Of a stretch of 64,000 bases of DNA, positions 57,335 through 64,000 are shown piece by piece; positions within the stretch are counted from its first letter, which is position 1, and every line of letters starts with the position of its first letter. The position numbers and the translations under genes are program-made. The notes below the pieces were generated by a model. That model worked only from the letters and a program-made list of their open reading frames with translations. It searched no databases and was not told the DNA's origin. The stretch comes from Microbacterium sp. AK009. Lineage in GTDB: Bacteria; Actinomycetota; Actinomycetes; Actinomycetales; Microbacteriaceae. The stretch is from positions 1 to 64,000 of the forward strand of contig NZ_JACCCG010000008.1 in the NCBI RefSeq assembly GCF_013410955.1, in the 5' to 3' direction.

Positions 57335-58927
57335 CTACCGCGATCCGCTCGGGCCGCCGCCGGCCGAATCATCTGTCGCGGACTGCACTGCCCCCTTGGC
57401 CGTGTTCGCCGCGCCCTTCGCGACGTCGCCGGCGATCTTCGCGCCCAGCACGATCGGCGCGGCAGGCCCGGCCGCGGCGGCACCACCGGCGGTGGCGCCA
57501 CCGGCAGCGGCGCCACCACCAGCAGCGGCACCACCGGCGGCAGCCCCCGCTCCGGCCCCGGCGCCGACCGGTGCCGCACGGCCCGCGGTGGCGGCAGCGC
57601 CGCCGCCTCCCGCGGTCCCGGCGCCGCTGGGCGCGCTCGTCGACCCGCCGCCACCGCCGGCGTACGACGCACCGCCGCCGGAGCTGGACGTGCGGCGGAT
57701 CGCGCCGGTAGCCAGCTCACCGCCCACCGCGCCCGCGGCGCCGGCCACAGCCATGCCCGACATGCCTCCGCCTGCGACGGCGCTCGTCATCGGAGCGACG
57801 AAGCGCAGCAGCGCGGGAAGGGCGATGAGGGCCATGAGCATCAGCGCCATGCCGGTCAGGATCGACCAGAGGCCGCCGCCGTCGTCCTGGAACGCATCGG
57901 TCCCGACGAGCTGGAACGCGGCCGCGTAGATCAGCGCCGCGGCCGGCTTGTACAGGATGAACGCGAGGGTCCAGCCGACGATCCGGCCGAACCACTGCTT
58001 GCCCATCTGCGTGTTCGTGAAGCTCGCCGCCAGCGGGAGCACACCAGCCAGGATCACCAGCAAGCCGCCGCGGACCACCATGAGGGCGACCTGCACGAAC
58101 ACCATCAGCAACGCGATCGCGCCGAGGATCAGCACACCGATCAGCCCAATGGGCGACGACGTGCTCAGCGCGATCATCGCGGCCACGTTCGTGCCGAAGC
58201 ACTGCGACTCCCCGCCAGCGGACACGTCGCAGTCCGTGGAGTTGTTCAACACCCACACGGAAAACGAATCGGCGGCGGTGACAGCGAGGGTCAGGATCGC
58301 CAGACCCGCACCCGAGACGACGATCAGAGTCAAGAGCGACTGGATCAGATCCTTGCCCGGCTGCGCGCGCTGCTCCCACGCCATGCGGATGCCGCCGACA
58401 ATCACAGACAGCACCGCCAGGCCGCCGACGTAGTACCACAACGAATTCTGTAGAAACCCGACCGCCGAGGACGAGCCACCCGGCGCGCTCGAGCTAAGGA
58501 TGCCGCCCACCAGCGCTGACGCCCCGGAAATCAGCATCACGGCGATGAACACCACACCGAGCGCGCCGAGGTTCCGCAGGCCCTCGCCGCGCCGCATCCG
58601 CAACGCCACCAGCGCGCCGAGCGCGATCAGCGACAAGACGGCGATCGCCAGGCCGATGTAGGTGACGTAGTTGAGGATCGTGGTGAACGCCTCGCTGCCC
58701 GGCGGCGTACCGCCGCCCGTAGTCGACCCGTCACCCGCGGTCAGGATAGGGGTGGGCACCGCGACCCACATGCTCCCCATGCTCGCGATCGCCTTACCGA
58801 AGCCCTCCATGACGCGATTCGTCAGCTCTTGAATCGCATCATTCGACGCCTGCGACACGACATCGCCAATGGCGTTGCCGCCCTTGCACACGAGGTCCCA
58901 CCACTCGCAGTCAGGCTGTGTGGCCAT
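57335..58927 (-). CDS. VirB6/TrbL-like channel protein with Ala/Gly-rich tail
   Basis: 530 residues from ATG 58927. An N-terminal extracytoplasmic helix with Cys (DCEWWDLVCKGG), about eight TM helices (90-385), then a 140-residue low-complexity tail of Gly/Ala/Ser (GAGAGAAAGGAAAGGGAAAG and similar) ending in an amphipathic helix GAKIAGDVAKGAANTAKGAV. The polytopic core fits VirB6/TrbL. The tail DNA is a run of GC-rich near-repeats (57460-57660), prone to slippage. Confidence 0.85.
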   Translation of the reverse strand: MATQPDCEWWDLVCKGGNAIGDVVSQASNDAIQELTNRVMEGFGKAIASMGSMWVAVPTPILTAGDGSTTGGGTPPGSEAFTTILNYVTYIGLAIAVLSLIALGALVALRMRRGEGLRNLGALGVVFIAVMLISGASALVGGILSSSAPGGSSSAVGFLQNSLWYYVGGLAVLSVIVGGIRMAWEQRAQPGKDLIQSLLTLIVVSGAGLAILTLAVTAADSFSVWVLNNSTDCDVSAGGESQCFGTNVAAMIALSTSSPIGLIGVLILGAIALLMVFVQVALMVVRGGLLVILAGVLPLAASFTNTQMGKQWFGRIVGWTLAFILYKPAAALIYAAAFQLVGTDAFQDDGGGLWSILTGMALMLMALIALPALLRFVAPMTSAVAGGGMSGMAVAGAAGAVGGELATGAIRRTSSSGGGASYAGGGGGSTSAPSGAGTAGGGGAAATAGRAAPVGAGAGAGAAAGGAAAGGGAAAGGATAGGAAAAGPAAPIVLGAKIAGDVAKGAANTAKGAVQSATDDSAGGGPSGSR

Positions 58928-58929
58928 GC

Positions 58930-59649
58930 TCAAGCTCCGGACCAGGGCGTGTAACCCCCGAGGTTTTGGATTTCTGCAGGAGACAACGGGAGCTCTCCCG
59001 CAGAGGTCATTTCGACCTTCCAGTCCCCCTCCGCCCAGACGAGCTTGAGCGGGACGCTTACGAGCTGGCCGCTGGAGTAGTTGAGGGCAAGGTCGACGGT
59101 GGCGTTGTCCGCCGAATAGGCCGCGATGTTGTAACCCGCGACCTGAGCCCGCAGATTCGACGTGTTTCCGTCCGAGGACTGACCTTCTAGCACGTCACGC
59201 CCAGGCCCAGGAGCGACAAGCTCGACGAGGCGCGGCCCGAGCGTAGCGTCGGTGCCGGTGGCCACGAAGTTGACGGCTGCGAAGAGCGCCCCCTCGGCGG
59301 TGTGGGCGAAACAGGAGCGGAAGCCGGCAGAGTCGACGTCTCCGGGACCGGACGCCGCGTCGACCGGAGCGGCCATAGTTCCGACGAGCTCCCACTCGTT
59401 CGACGGCGGCGTCGTGAGAGAGCTTGTCTCCTCGAAGCCCTCCAGGCCGCACACACTCGGATCGGCCGCGCTCGGGTCGGCCGACGACGAGGTGGTGGGC
59501 GCCGGCATCGGGTCCGCGTTGTTGTCGCCCCCACGCAAGAGGGGCGTGACGAGGACGATGATCGCAGCGAGAACGATCGCCCCAACGACGATCGCGGCGA
59601 CGACGAAACCCCGCCTGCGGAAGGGGCTTGGCGACTCAGCGGTGCTCAT
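58930..59649 (-). CDS. Single-TM extracytoplasmic conjugation protein, VirB8/TcpC-like
   Basis: 239 residues: short cytoplasmic start, TM at about 15-38, Thr/Ser/Asp linker, then a domain (about 95-239) with an NTF2-like pattern (AEGALFAAVNFVATGTDATL, VPLKLVWAEGDWKVEM). VirB8/TcpC share this anchor-plus-NTF2 form, so it may be the channel scaffold. The stop is 2 bp before the VirB6 ATG. Confidence 0.6.
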   Translation of the reverse strand: MSTAESPSPFRRRGFVVAAIVVGAIVLAAIIVLVTPLLRGGDNNADPMPAPTTSSSADPSAADPSVCGLEGFEETSSLTTPPSNEWELVGTMAAPVDAASGPGDVDSAGFRSCFAHTAEGALFAAVNFVATGTDATLGPRLVELVAPGPGRDVLEGQSSDGNTSNLRAQVAGYNIAAYSADNATVDLALNYSSGQLVSVPLKLVWAEGDWKVEMTSAGELPLSPAEIQNLGGYTPWSGA

Positions 59650-59671
59650 AGGTCCGTCCCTCCTCGCGGAA

Positions 59672-59962
59672 TTACGAGCCGGAGATGAATCCGACGAGAG
59701 CTGTGGCGGCGCCGATCACCATGACGCCGACGAGGATGGCCACGAACGTCTTGACGTGCTCGCCGCCCTCGCCGCGGCGAGAGTTGAACATGAACATGAC
59801 CGCCACAGCGATCAGCGCAAGGATCGCGGCGATAAGACCTACCCACTTCGCCCAGCCGAGGATCGTCCCGACCGCCTCGAATCCAGGAGGGGCGACCGGA
59901 TCGGGGTCAGGCAGTGCGGTGAGCACGTTGACGGCTTCGGCTGCAAGGAGCTGGAGCGACAT
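59672..59962 (-). CDS. Pilin-like two-TM protein (VirB2/TrbC type)
   Basis: 96 residues from ATG 59962 (SD AAAGGACG). Short N-terminal part (LPDPDPVAPPGFEAVGTILG), TM1 about 39-60 (LIAAILALIAVAVMFMF), a basic turn NSRRGEGGEHVK, TM2 about 73-94. Size and hairpin topology match VirB2/TrbC. The frame upstream to 60100 is a shadow of the next gene. Confidence 0.65.
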   Translation of the reverse strand: MSLQLLAAEAVNVLTALPDPDPVAPPGFEAVGTILGWAKWVGLIAAILALIAVAVMFMFNSRRGEGGEHVKTFVAILVGVMVIGAATALVGFISGS

Positions 59963-59973
59963 GGTTCGTCCTT

Positions 59974-60591
59974 TCAGTTGTGAGCGAGGCCGCTCGGAGA
60001 CAGTTGCAGATCCGCCAGCAGTGCACGGAGCTCTTTCGGGATCGGGGCAGCAAGGTCGACGGGACCAAGCCGCCAGGCGTCGACCCACGGCACCGTCCAC
60101 ACCCGAGGAACCCCGCCTGCGATGACCTGTTGCAGGTCACGCAGCGGCTTCGGCAGCCGACCAGGCGCATCCGCGATGAGGACCAGGCCGACCAGCTGCA
60201 CGGCGTCGCCCAGCACACCCGAGGCCCACTCAGTCGCCGCGCGCTGCGCCGCGGTGAGGCCAGACCAGTTCGTGCGAGCCACGAGCGCGACACGGCTGGA
60301 GGTGCCAGGAGTCTCAGGCATCGGCCAGCCGTGCTGCGCCGGACGACTCCCGGCCGCGAGCGAAGCCAGGGTCGACTCGCCGGCACCGCCGTGCACCCCG
60401 AGCCACCACACCGTCGCCGGCCAGGCCTGCGACCATCGCGGCAGACGATCCGCCGTGTCCGGTGTCGGAACGCCCGGCTGAGGCGTTGCCGGGCCGGTGC
60501 GAGCCTGCCGGCGCGTCGCGGGAAGAACGGCCTCAGGCTCAGGATCCGGTGCTCGATCCGGACCGGTAAGCCAGGGGTTCGCGTTCGTCAT
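59974..60591 (-). CDS. DUF6668-like P-loop protein
   Basis: 205 residues from ATG 60591. A Pro/Thr-rich N-terminus (about 10-50), then WWLGVHGGAGESTLASLAAG, a ParA/MinD-like loop in which the usual GK is GE, so ATP binding may be altered. VQLVGLVLIADAPGRLPKPL and VPRVWTVPWVDAWRLG follow. DUF6668 genes accompany actinobacterial transfer operons. First gene of the minus-strand T4SS operon. Confidence 0.7.
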   Translation of the reverse strand: MTNANPWLTGPDRAPDPEPEAVLPATRRQARTGPATPQPGVPTPDTADRLPRWSQAWPATVWWLGVHGGAGESTLASLAAGSRPAQHGWPMPETPGTSSRVALVARTNWSGLTAAQRAATEWASGVLGDAVQLVGLVLIADAPGRLPKPLRDLQQVIAGGVPRVWTVPWVDAWRLGPVDLAAPIPKELRALLADLQLSPSGLAHN

Positions 60592-60803
60592 GCTCGCTCC
60601 GCTCTGCATAGGACTAAACCCATCCTCAACTCGGCCTCCGTCATCCGGTTAGCTTTGTGACCCCCCTGTGGAGGAACGCCGCTTGCGACGTAATCCTACC
60701 CAGAACGCTCAAGAACCGTCGATTATCATTTCAAACCCCCCGGAATCGCGATACGTTGAGACCGCGGAAACCGCCCACCTCACACATACGAGAGAGGCAC
60801 ACC
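60592..60803. promoter_or_regulatory. Divergent promoter region of the two transfer operons
   Basis: 212 bp between the minus-strand T4SS operon and the plus-strand ParA-like operon. It is AT-richer than its surroundings near 60700-60760 (CGATTATCATTTCAAACC) with short C runs (GACCCCCCTG, AAACCCCCCGG). I see no convincing palindrome or -35/-10 pair. Confidence 0.4.
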
Positions 60804-62090
60804 ATGACTGACCCCGTGGCGACGTACCCCCGAATCGTGGCCGTGGTGGACACACCCACCGGCGGGACAGTCAGCATCGACGGCCGCACGACGCCCGTCG
60901 AGGGCGTCGACGAGCAAGCCGTCCGCAAGGAGATCCACGCTCTCGTCACCGCCACCGCGATCGAGCTGCAGCGCCCCGTCAGGCTCACGACGCGCGACTC
61001 GCTGGGCGAACAGCAGTTCGCCGTCCACCCGGACGGCCGGATGGAAGCTCTCACCCTCTTGGATGAAGCATCCGCCGTCGCCGCCCCCGCGACGCCGGCC
61101 GTCGACGAACCGCCCGCCTCAGCGCCAGCGGCGCCGATGACCCGCGCGGAGGCGAAGCGCCCCACCCTCGACGACTTTCTGAAGTCCAGGCCACCCGCAC
61201 CAGTCGGGCCCGCCACGATGGGCTGGCAGGCCGTGGTGCGCCGTCTCACCGCCGGCCTCGTCTCGCCCCGCCCGAGCGAGTTCGAGCTCGCCCACCGCTC
61301 CGCGATCGAGCGCGTACAGCGGTCCCTCCGCGGACCTCGAACCGTCGTCGTCATCAACCCGAAGGGCGGCGCCCACAAGACCACCGCCACCCTCCTGCTC
61401 GCCGCCACCTTCGGCACCCACCGCGGCGGCTCCACCCTGGCCTGGGACAACAACGAGACGCGCGGCACGCTCGGATGGAGAGCGCAGCCCGCGCGGCATC
61501 AGAACACCGCGGTCGATCTGCTCCGCGACCTCGACCGCTTCAACGACGTCCGCAACGCCCGCGTCGGGGACCTCGACAACTACACGCGCCTGCAAGGGTC
61601 GACGCAGTTCGACGTGCTCGCATCCGACGAGGACGCGGCCGCCTCGAGCACCATCGACGCGGCAGCGTTCAACGAGCTGCACGCGACCCTCAGCCGGTTC
61701 TACCGGGTGATCGTCGTCGACACCGGCAACAATATGCGCGCCTCCAACTGGGAAGCGGCCGTCGCCGCAGCCGACCAGCTCGTCATCGTCTCCACCGTCC
61801 GCGAGGACACGGCGGCATCCGCCGCCTGGCTCGTCGACGGGCTCACCGAGAAGGGCCACGAGGCCAAGGTCCGCCAGGCCGTCACCGTGCTCGCGTCTCC
61901 GGCCAAAGTGGCAGACCCGCAGCTGCACGATCGCCTCCACAGCCACTTCAACAGCCTCACGCGCGCCGTCCTCGACGTCCCGCACGATCCCGCCCTCGTC
62001 GACGGCGGCACGCTCAACTTCGACGCCCTCAGCGCCGAAACCCGCGAGGCATGGCTGCAAGTGACCGCGACCGTAGCGGACGGGCTGTGA
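60804..62090 (+). CDS. ParA/MinD-like ATPase of the transfer region
   Basis: 428 residues from ATG 60804 (SD GAGAGG). An N-terminal 85-residue domain (VAVVDTPTGGTVSIDGRTTP, ATAIELQRPVRLTTRDSLGE, FAVHPDGRM), a linker, then a ParA-like ATPase: INPKGGAHKTTATLLLAATF (near 183-202; Walker A KGGAHKTT), DNNETRGTLGW, IVVDTGNNMR. The N-terminal domain recurs in the gene at 63719. It may position the transfer machine or a substrate. Confidence 0.8.
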   Translation: MTDPVATYPRIVAVVDTPTGGTVSIDGRTTPVEGVDEQAVRKEIHALVTATAIELQRPVRLTTRDSLGEQQFAVHPDGRMEALTLLDEASAVAAPATPAVDEPPASAPAAPMTRAEAKRPTLDDFLKSRPPAPVGPATMGWQAVVRRLTAGLVSPRPSEFELAHRSAIERVQRSLRGPRTVVVINPKGGAHKTTATLLLAATFGTHRGGSTLAWDNNETRGTLGWRAQPARHQNTAVDLLRDLDRFNDVRNARVGDLDNYTRLQGSTQFDVLASDEDAAASSTIDAAAFNELHATLSRFYRVIVVDTGNNMRASNWEAAVAAADQLVIVSTVREDTAASAAWLVDGLTEKGHEAKVRQAVTVLASPAKVADPQLHDRLHSHFNSLTRAVLDVPHDPALVDGGTLNFDALSAETREAWLQVTATVADGL

Positions 62091-62593
62091 ACCGCGCCGC
62101 CGCGGCCCTCGTGCCGCTCCTGACAGCGCTCACCCTCGCCGGATGCGTCGGCACCGCCGACGGGCCAGGGACGCCCGCGCCCAGCAGCTCACCGACCGCC
62201 GCCTCCACCAACCCCGCCAACCCCACGCCTCCCGTCGACAACGCCACCGCCGACCCCGTGCCGGAGGCCGGCACAGACAGCCAGGCAGCCGCGATGGACA
62301 CCGCCGAGAAGGCCGTCGCGGCGTTCGCCCGCCCCGACCTCAGCTACAACGAGTGGATCAACGGCCTCTACCCGTACCTCACCCAGACGGGTGCCGCCGC
62401 CTATGAGGACACCGACCCCGCCCGGGTCCCGGTGCGCCAGGTCACCGGCGCAGGCACGATCCTGCCCGCGTCGACGGAGGTCGCGCTGATCGTCCAAGTA
62501 CCCACCGACGCCGGCCCGTACAACGTCAGCCTGAGCCGCCCCAGCCCGGACGCGGCATGGCTGGCCGATCGGATCCGCCCCGCAGAGGGATAG
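62087..62593 (+). CDS. Conjugation-associated lipoprotein
   Basis: 168 residues from GTG 62087, overlapping the ATPase stop. Lipobox LTLAGCVGT (Cys near 20), Thr/Pro/Ser linker, then a 100-residue domain (KAVAAFARPDLSYNEWINGL, YLTQTGAAAYEDTDPARV, STEVALIVQVPTDAGPYNVS) of NTF2-like character, similar in type to the 58930 protein. Probably an extracytoplasmic channel component. Confidence 0.7.
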   Translation: MNRAAAALVPLLTALTLAGCVGTADGPGTPAPSSSPTAASTNPANPTPPVDNATADPVPEAGTDSQAAAMDTAEKAVAAFARPDLSYNEWINGLYPYLTQTGAAAYEDTDPARVPVRQVTGAGTILPASTEVALIVQVPTDAGPYNVSLSRPSPDAAWLADRIRPAEG

Positions 62594-62597
62594 CGGC

Positions 62598-63719
62598 ATG
62601 GCAGAAGGAAAGTCGACTGCCGGCGTGCTCATCGTGGCAACGCCGCTCGTCGTCGTCGCCAGCATCTTCGCCCTCGTGCTCCTGTTCATGACCGCGGGCG
62701 GCTCGGCCGCCGCATGCAGCGGCGACGCCGGAACCGTCGACCCCACGAAAGTGCCCACCGAGCCCGTGGCCGGCTACTCCGGTGAACAACTCACCAACGC
62801 CGCGCTCATCATGAACGCGGCCGTCCCCCTCGGCCTCGACCGGCAGGCGCAGGTCATCGGCGTGATGACCGCGATGGGCGAGAGCTCGCTGCGCAACATC
62901 GGCTACGGCGACGACATCAACGGCGTCACCAACCCGGACGGCACCCCCACGTGCTCCCTCGGGCTGTTCCAGCAGCAGTGGTGCCTCGGCAGCTGGGGCA
63001 CCCGCGACCAGGTGATGGACCCCACCTACGCCGCCACGCAGTTCTTCACCCGCCTCGCCGCGCTCCCCGACTGGCAGACCCTCGAACCCACCATCGCCGC
63101 TCACAAGGTGCAGCGCAACGCCGACCCGTACCACTACGAGAAGTTCTTCGACGCCGCGAACCAGGTCGTCACCGCGATCGCCGGCGACGCCGCCAGCGGC
63201 GGCGGATGCGCCGGCAACGGCAGCATCGTCTACCCGCTCGGACCCGGCTTCAACATGACCGACGACTATGGGCCCCGCGTAATCGACATCCCGGGCGCCT
63301 CGACCTGGCACCCCGCTGTCGATCTCCAGCACTGGCCCAACAACTGCAAGGACCAGATCTACTCCATCAGCGACGGCACCGTGACCTACATCGGAGGCAT
63401 CCAGCTCACGATCAAATCGCCAGATGGCTGGAGCGCGTCCTACCTCCACATGAAGCTCTCCGACATCTCCGTCGCCGTAGGCGACACCGTGACCGCCGGC
63501 CAACCGATCGCGCTCACCGGCAACGAGGGACCATCCGGCGGATGCCACCTCGACCTGCGCATCAACAAGGAGGGCACCACCGACCCCGCGATCGCCAGCC
63601 TCAAGGCCGGCGAGGACCTCGGCGGCCCCCCGACGTCCTACGGCTTCGTGAACCCCGAGGAGTTCTACCAAGCCTTCGGCATGGTGCTCTGCCAGCCCGA
63701 ATCCTGCCGGAGGCCCTGA
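62598..63719 (+). CDS. Bifunctional wall hydrolase: lysozyme-like plus M23 domain
   Basis: 373 residues: TM about 8-30, then a lytic-transglycosylase/tail-lysozyme-like domain (about 60-190) with VIGVMTAMGESSLRNIGYGD (Glu candidate) and SLGLFQQQWCLGSWGT, then an M23 domain (about 205-345) with WHPAVDLQHW, SYLHMKLS and GCHLDLRIN. It is the VirB1-like wall-opening enzyme of the transfer apparatus. TGATG overlap with the next gene. Confidence 0.88.
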   Translation: MAEGKSTAGVLIVATPLVVVASIFALVLLFMTAGGSAAACSGDAGTVDPTKVPTEPVAGYSGEQLTNAALIMNAAVPLGLDRQAQVIGVMTAMGESSLRNIGYGDDINGVTNPDGTPTCSLGLFQQQWCLGSWGTRDQVMDPTYAATQFFTRLAALPDWQTLEPTIAAHKVQRNADPYHYEKFFDAANQVVTAIAGDAASGGGCAGNGSIVYPLGPGFNMTDDYGPRVIDIPGASTWHPAVDLQHWPNNCKDQIYSISDGTVTYIGGIQLTIKSPDGWSASYLHMKLSDISVAVGDTVTAGQPIALTGNEGPSGGCHLDLRINKEGTTDPAIASLKAGEDLGGPPTSYGFVNPEEFYQAFGMVLCQPESCRRP

Positions 63720-64000
63720 TGAGCGCACCGGTCCCCGCCTACCCCGTCGTGTACGTCGACGTCGCACCGAACGGCAGCGCCCACGTCAACGTCGCGGGCC
63801 GACACGAGCACTTCGACGCCGCCCCCAGCGACATCACCCGCCGCGCGGTCACCGAGTACGCCACGGCGGTCGCGGCCGAGCTGCACCGGCCGCTGCGCAT
63901 GCAGATCACCGACCCGGACGGAAAGTGGCTCGTCGCCGTGCACCCCAACGGGACCGTCACCGACCTGGCCGAGGAGGCGGCCGAGAAGGCCCGGCGGCCG
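63719..64000 (+). CDS. Partial gene sharing the N-terminal domain of the ParA-like ATPase
   Basis: Starts ATG 63719 (TGATG) and is open to the window edge (94 codons). YPVVYVDVAPNGSAHVNVAG, YATAVAAELHRPLRMQITDP and WLVAVHPNGTVTDL align with the first 85 residues of the 60804 protein. No further domain is visible in the window. Confidence 0.8.
   Translation, partial: MSAPVPAYPVVYVDVAPNGSAHVNVAGRHEHFDAAPSDITRRAVTEYATAVAAELHRPLRMQITDPDGKWLVAVHPNGTVTDLAEEAAEKARRP

Noticed and set aside
57460..57660. Independent DNA repeat array
   Set aside because: It is the coding sequence of the Gly/Ala tail of the VirB6-like protein.
55763..58453. 896-codon plus-strand ORF
   Set aside because: Antisense to the SCO6880 and VirB6 genes, which have clear domains; Arg/Gln/His-rich shadow.
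1..64000. tRNA, rRNA or tmRNA genes
   Set aside because: No cloverleaf-like segment with TTCRANY or rRNA sequence was recognised; low-scoring candidates could be missed by eye.

Overview
The window is high-GC actinobacterial DNA. Codon use, GTG/TTG starts, ATGA/GTGA stop-start overlaps and the families present (SCO6880, DUF4913, DUF6668, CmtR, CsoR, P1B ATPases) point to a Microbacteriaceae-like host. That rank is an inference from gene content. It looks like a conjugative plasmid, or a plasmid-like integrative element, carrying a large copper, cadmium and manganese/zinc handling island. Both window edges cut through genes.

Layout. (1) 1-5.4 kb, plus strand: plasmid maintenance and establishment genes: ArdC-type antirestriction protein, small family protein, ParA with a ribbon-helix-helix partner, NrdH-like redoxin, SSB and three small unknown genes. 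(2) 5.4-21.9 kb, plus strand: a long, tightly overlapped run with a periplasmic thiol-redox protein, FAD oxidoreductase, CopC, LspA, TlpA-like lipoprotein, CcdA, ResB, CtaG, Lnt, two M23 peptidases, CcsA, DUF3105, DUF305 and a CopD-CtaG fusion. I see no cytochrome c (CxxCH) in it. (3) 21.89-23.19 kb: an intact IS3-family element with inverted repeats and a GAT target duplication. (4) 23.4-26.4 kb: NRAMP transporter and an ArsR-CDF pair. (5) 26.5-30.0 kb: CmtR, P1B ATPase, second LspA, CadD. (6) 30.0-31.0 kb: decayed ArsR/cation-transporter pair. (7) 31.0-40.6 kb: CsoR-controlled copper genes (chaperone, CopA, CopB, DUF305, Asp-box lipoprotein, M23, four-helix copper-storage-like protein). (8) 40.8-46.1 kb: VbhA/Fic toxin-antitoxin, serine recombinase, then a minus-strand operon with a second NrdH, a second copy of the small family protein, an HTH protein and a type II restriction-modification pair. 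(9) 46.2-49.9 kb: oriT-like palindromes, MobC, relaxase and accessory genes. (10) 49.9-51.7 kb: DUF3800 protein, putative replication initiator and an iteron-like array. (11) 51.9-64 kb: type IV secretion genes (VirD4, VirB4, SCO6880, VirB6, pilin-like), a second ParA-like ATPase, a lipoprotein and a wall hydrolase.

How it fits together. The metal genes cover cytoplasmic sensing (CsoR, CmtR, ArsR), export (CopA, CopB, CadD, CDF, P1B-4-like ATPase), chaperoning and storage (CopZ-like, Csp-like, CopC), and envelope maturation (LspA, Lnt, CcdA/ResB/CcsA, M23). The conjugation genes supply relaxosome, coupling protein and channel; two Par systems, a toxin-antitoxin and restriction-modification serve stability.

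The most interesting unexplained signal is a family of about 200-bp leaders closed by inverted repeats, present three times: before ardC and before both nrdH-like genes. Two copies share a 53-bp identical core in opposite orientation. Each has a short local hairpin next to or overlapping the long-range arm, just before the ribosome binding site, which looks like a cis-acting RNA or a folded single-stranded promoter.
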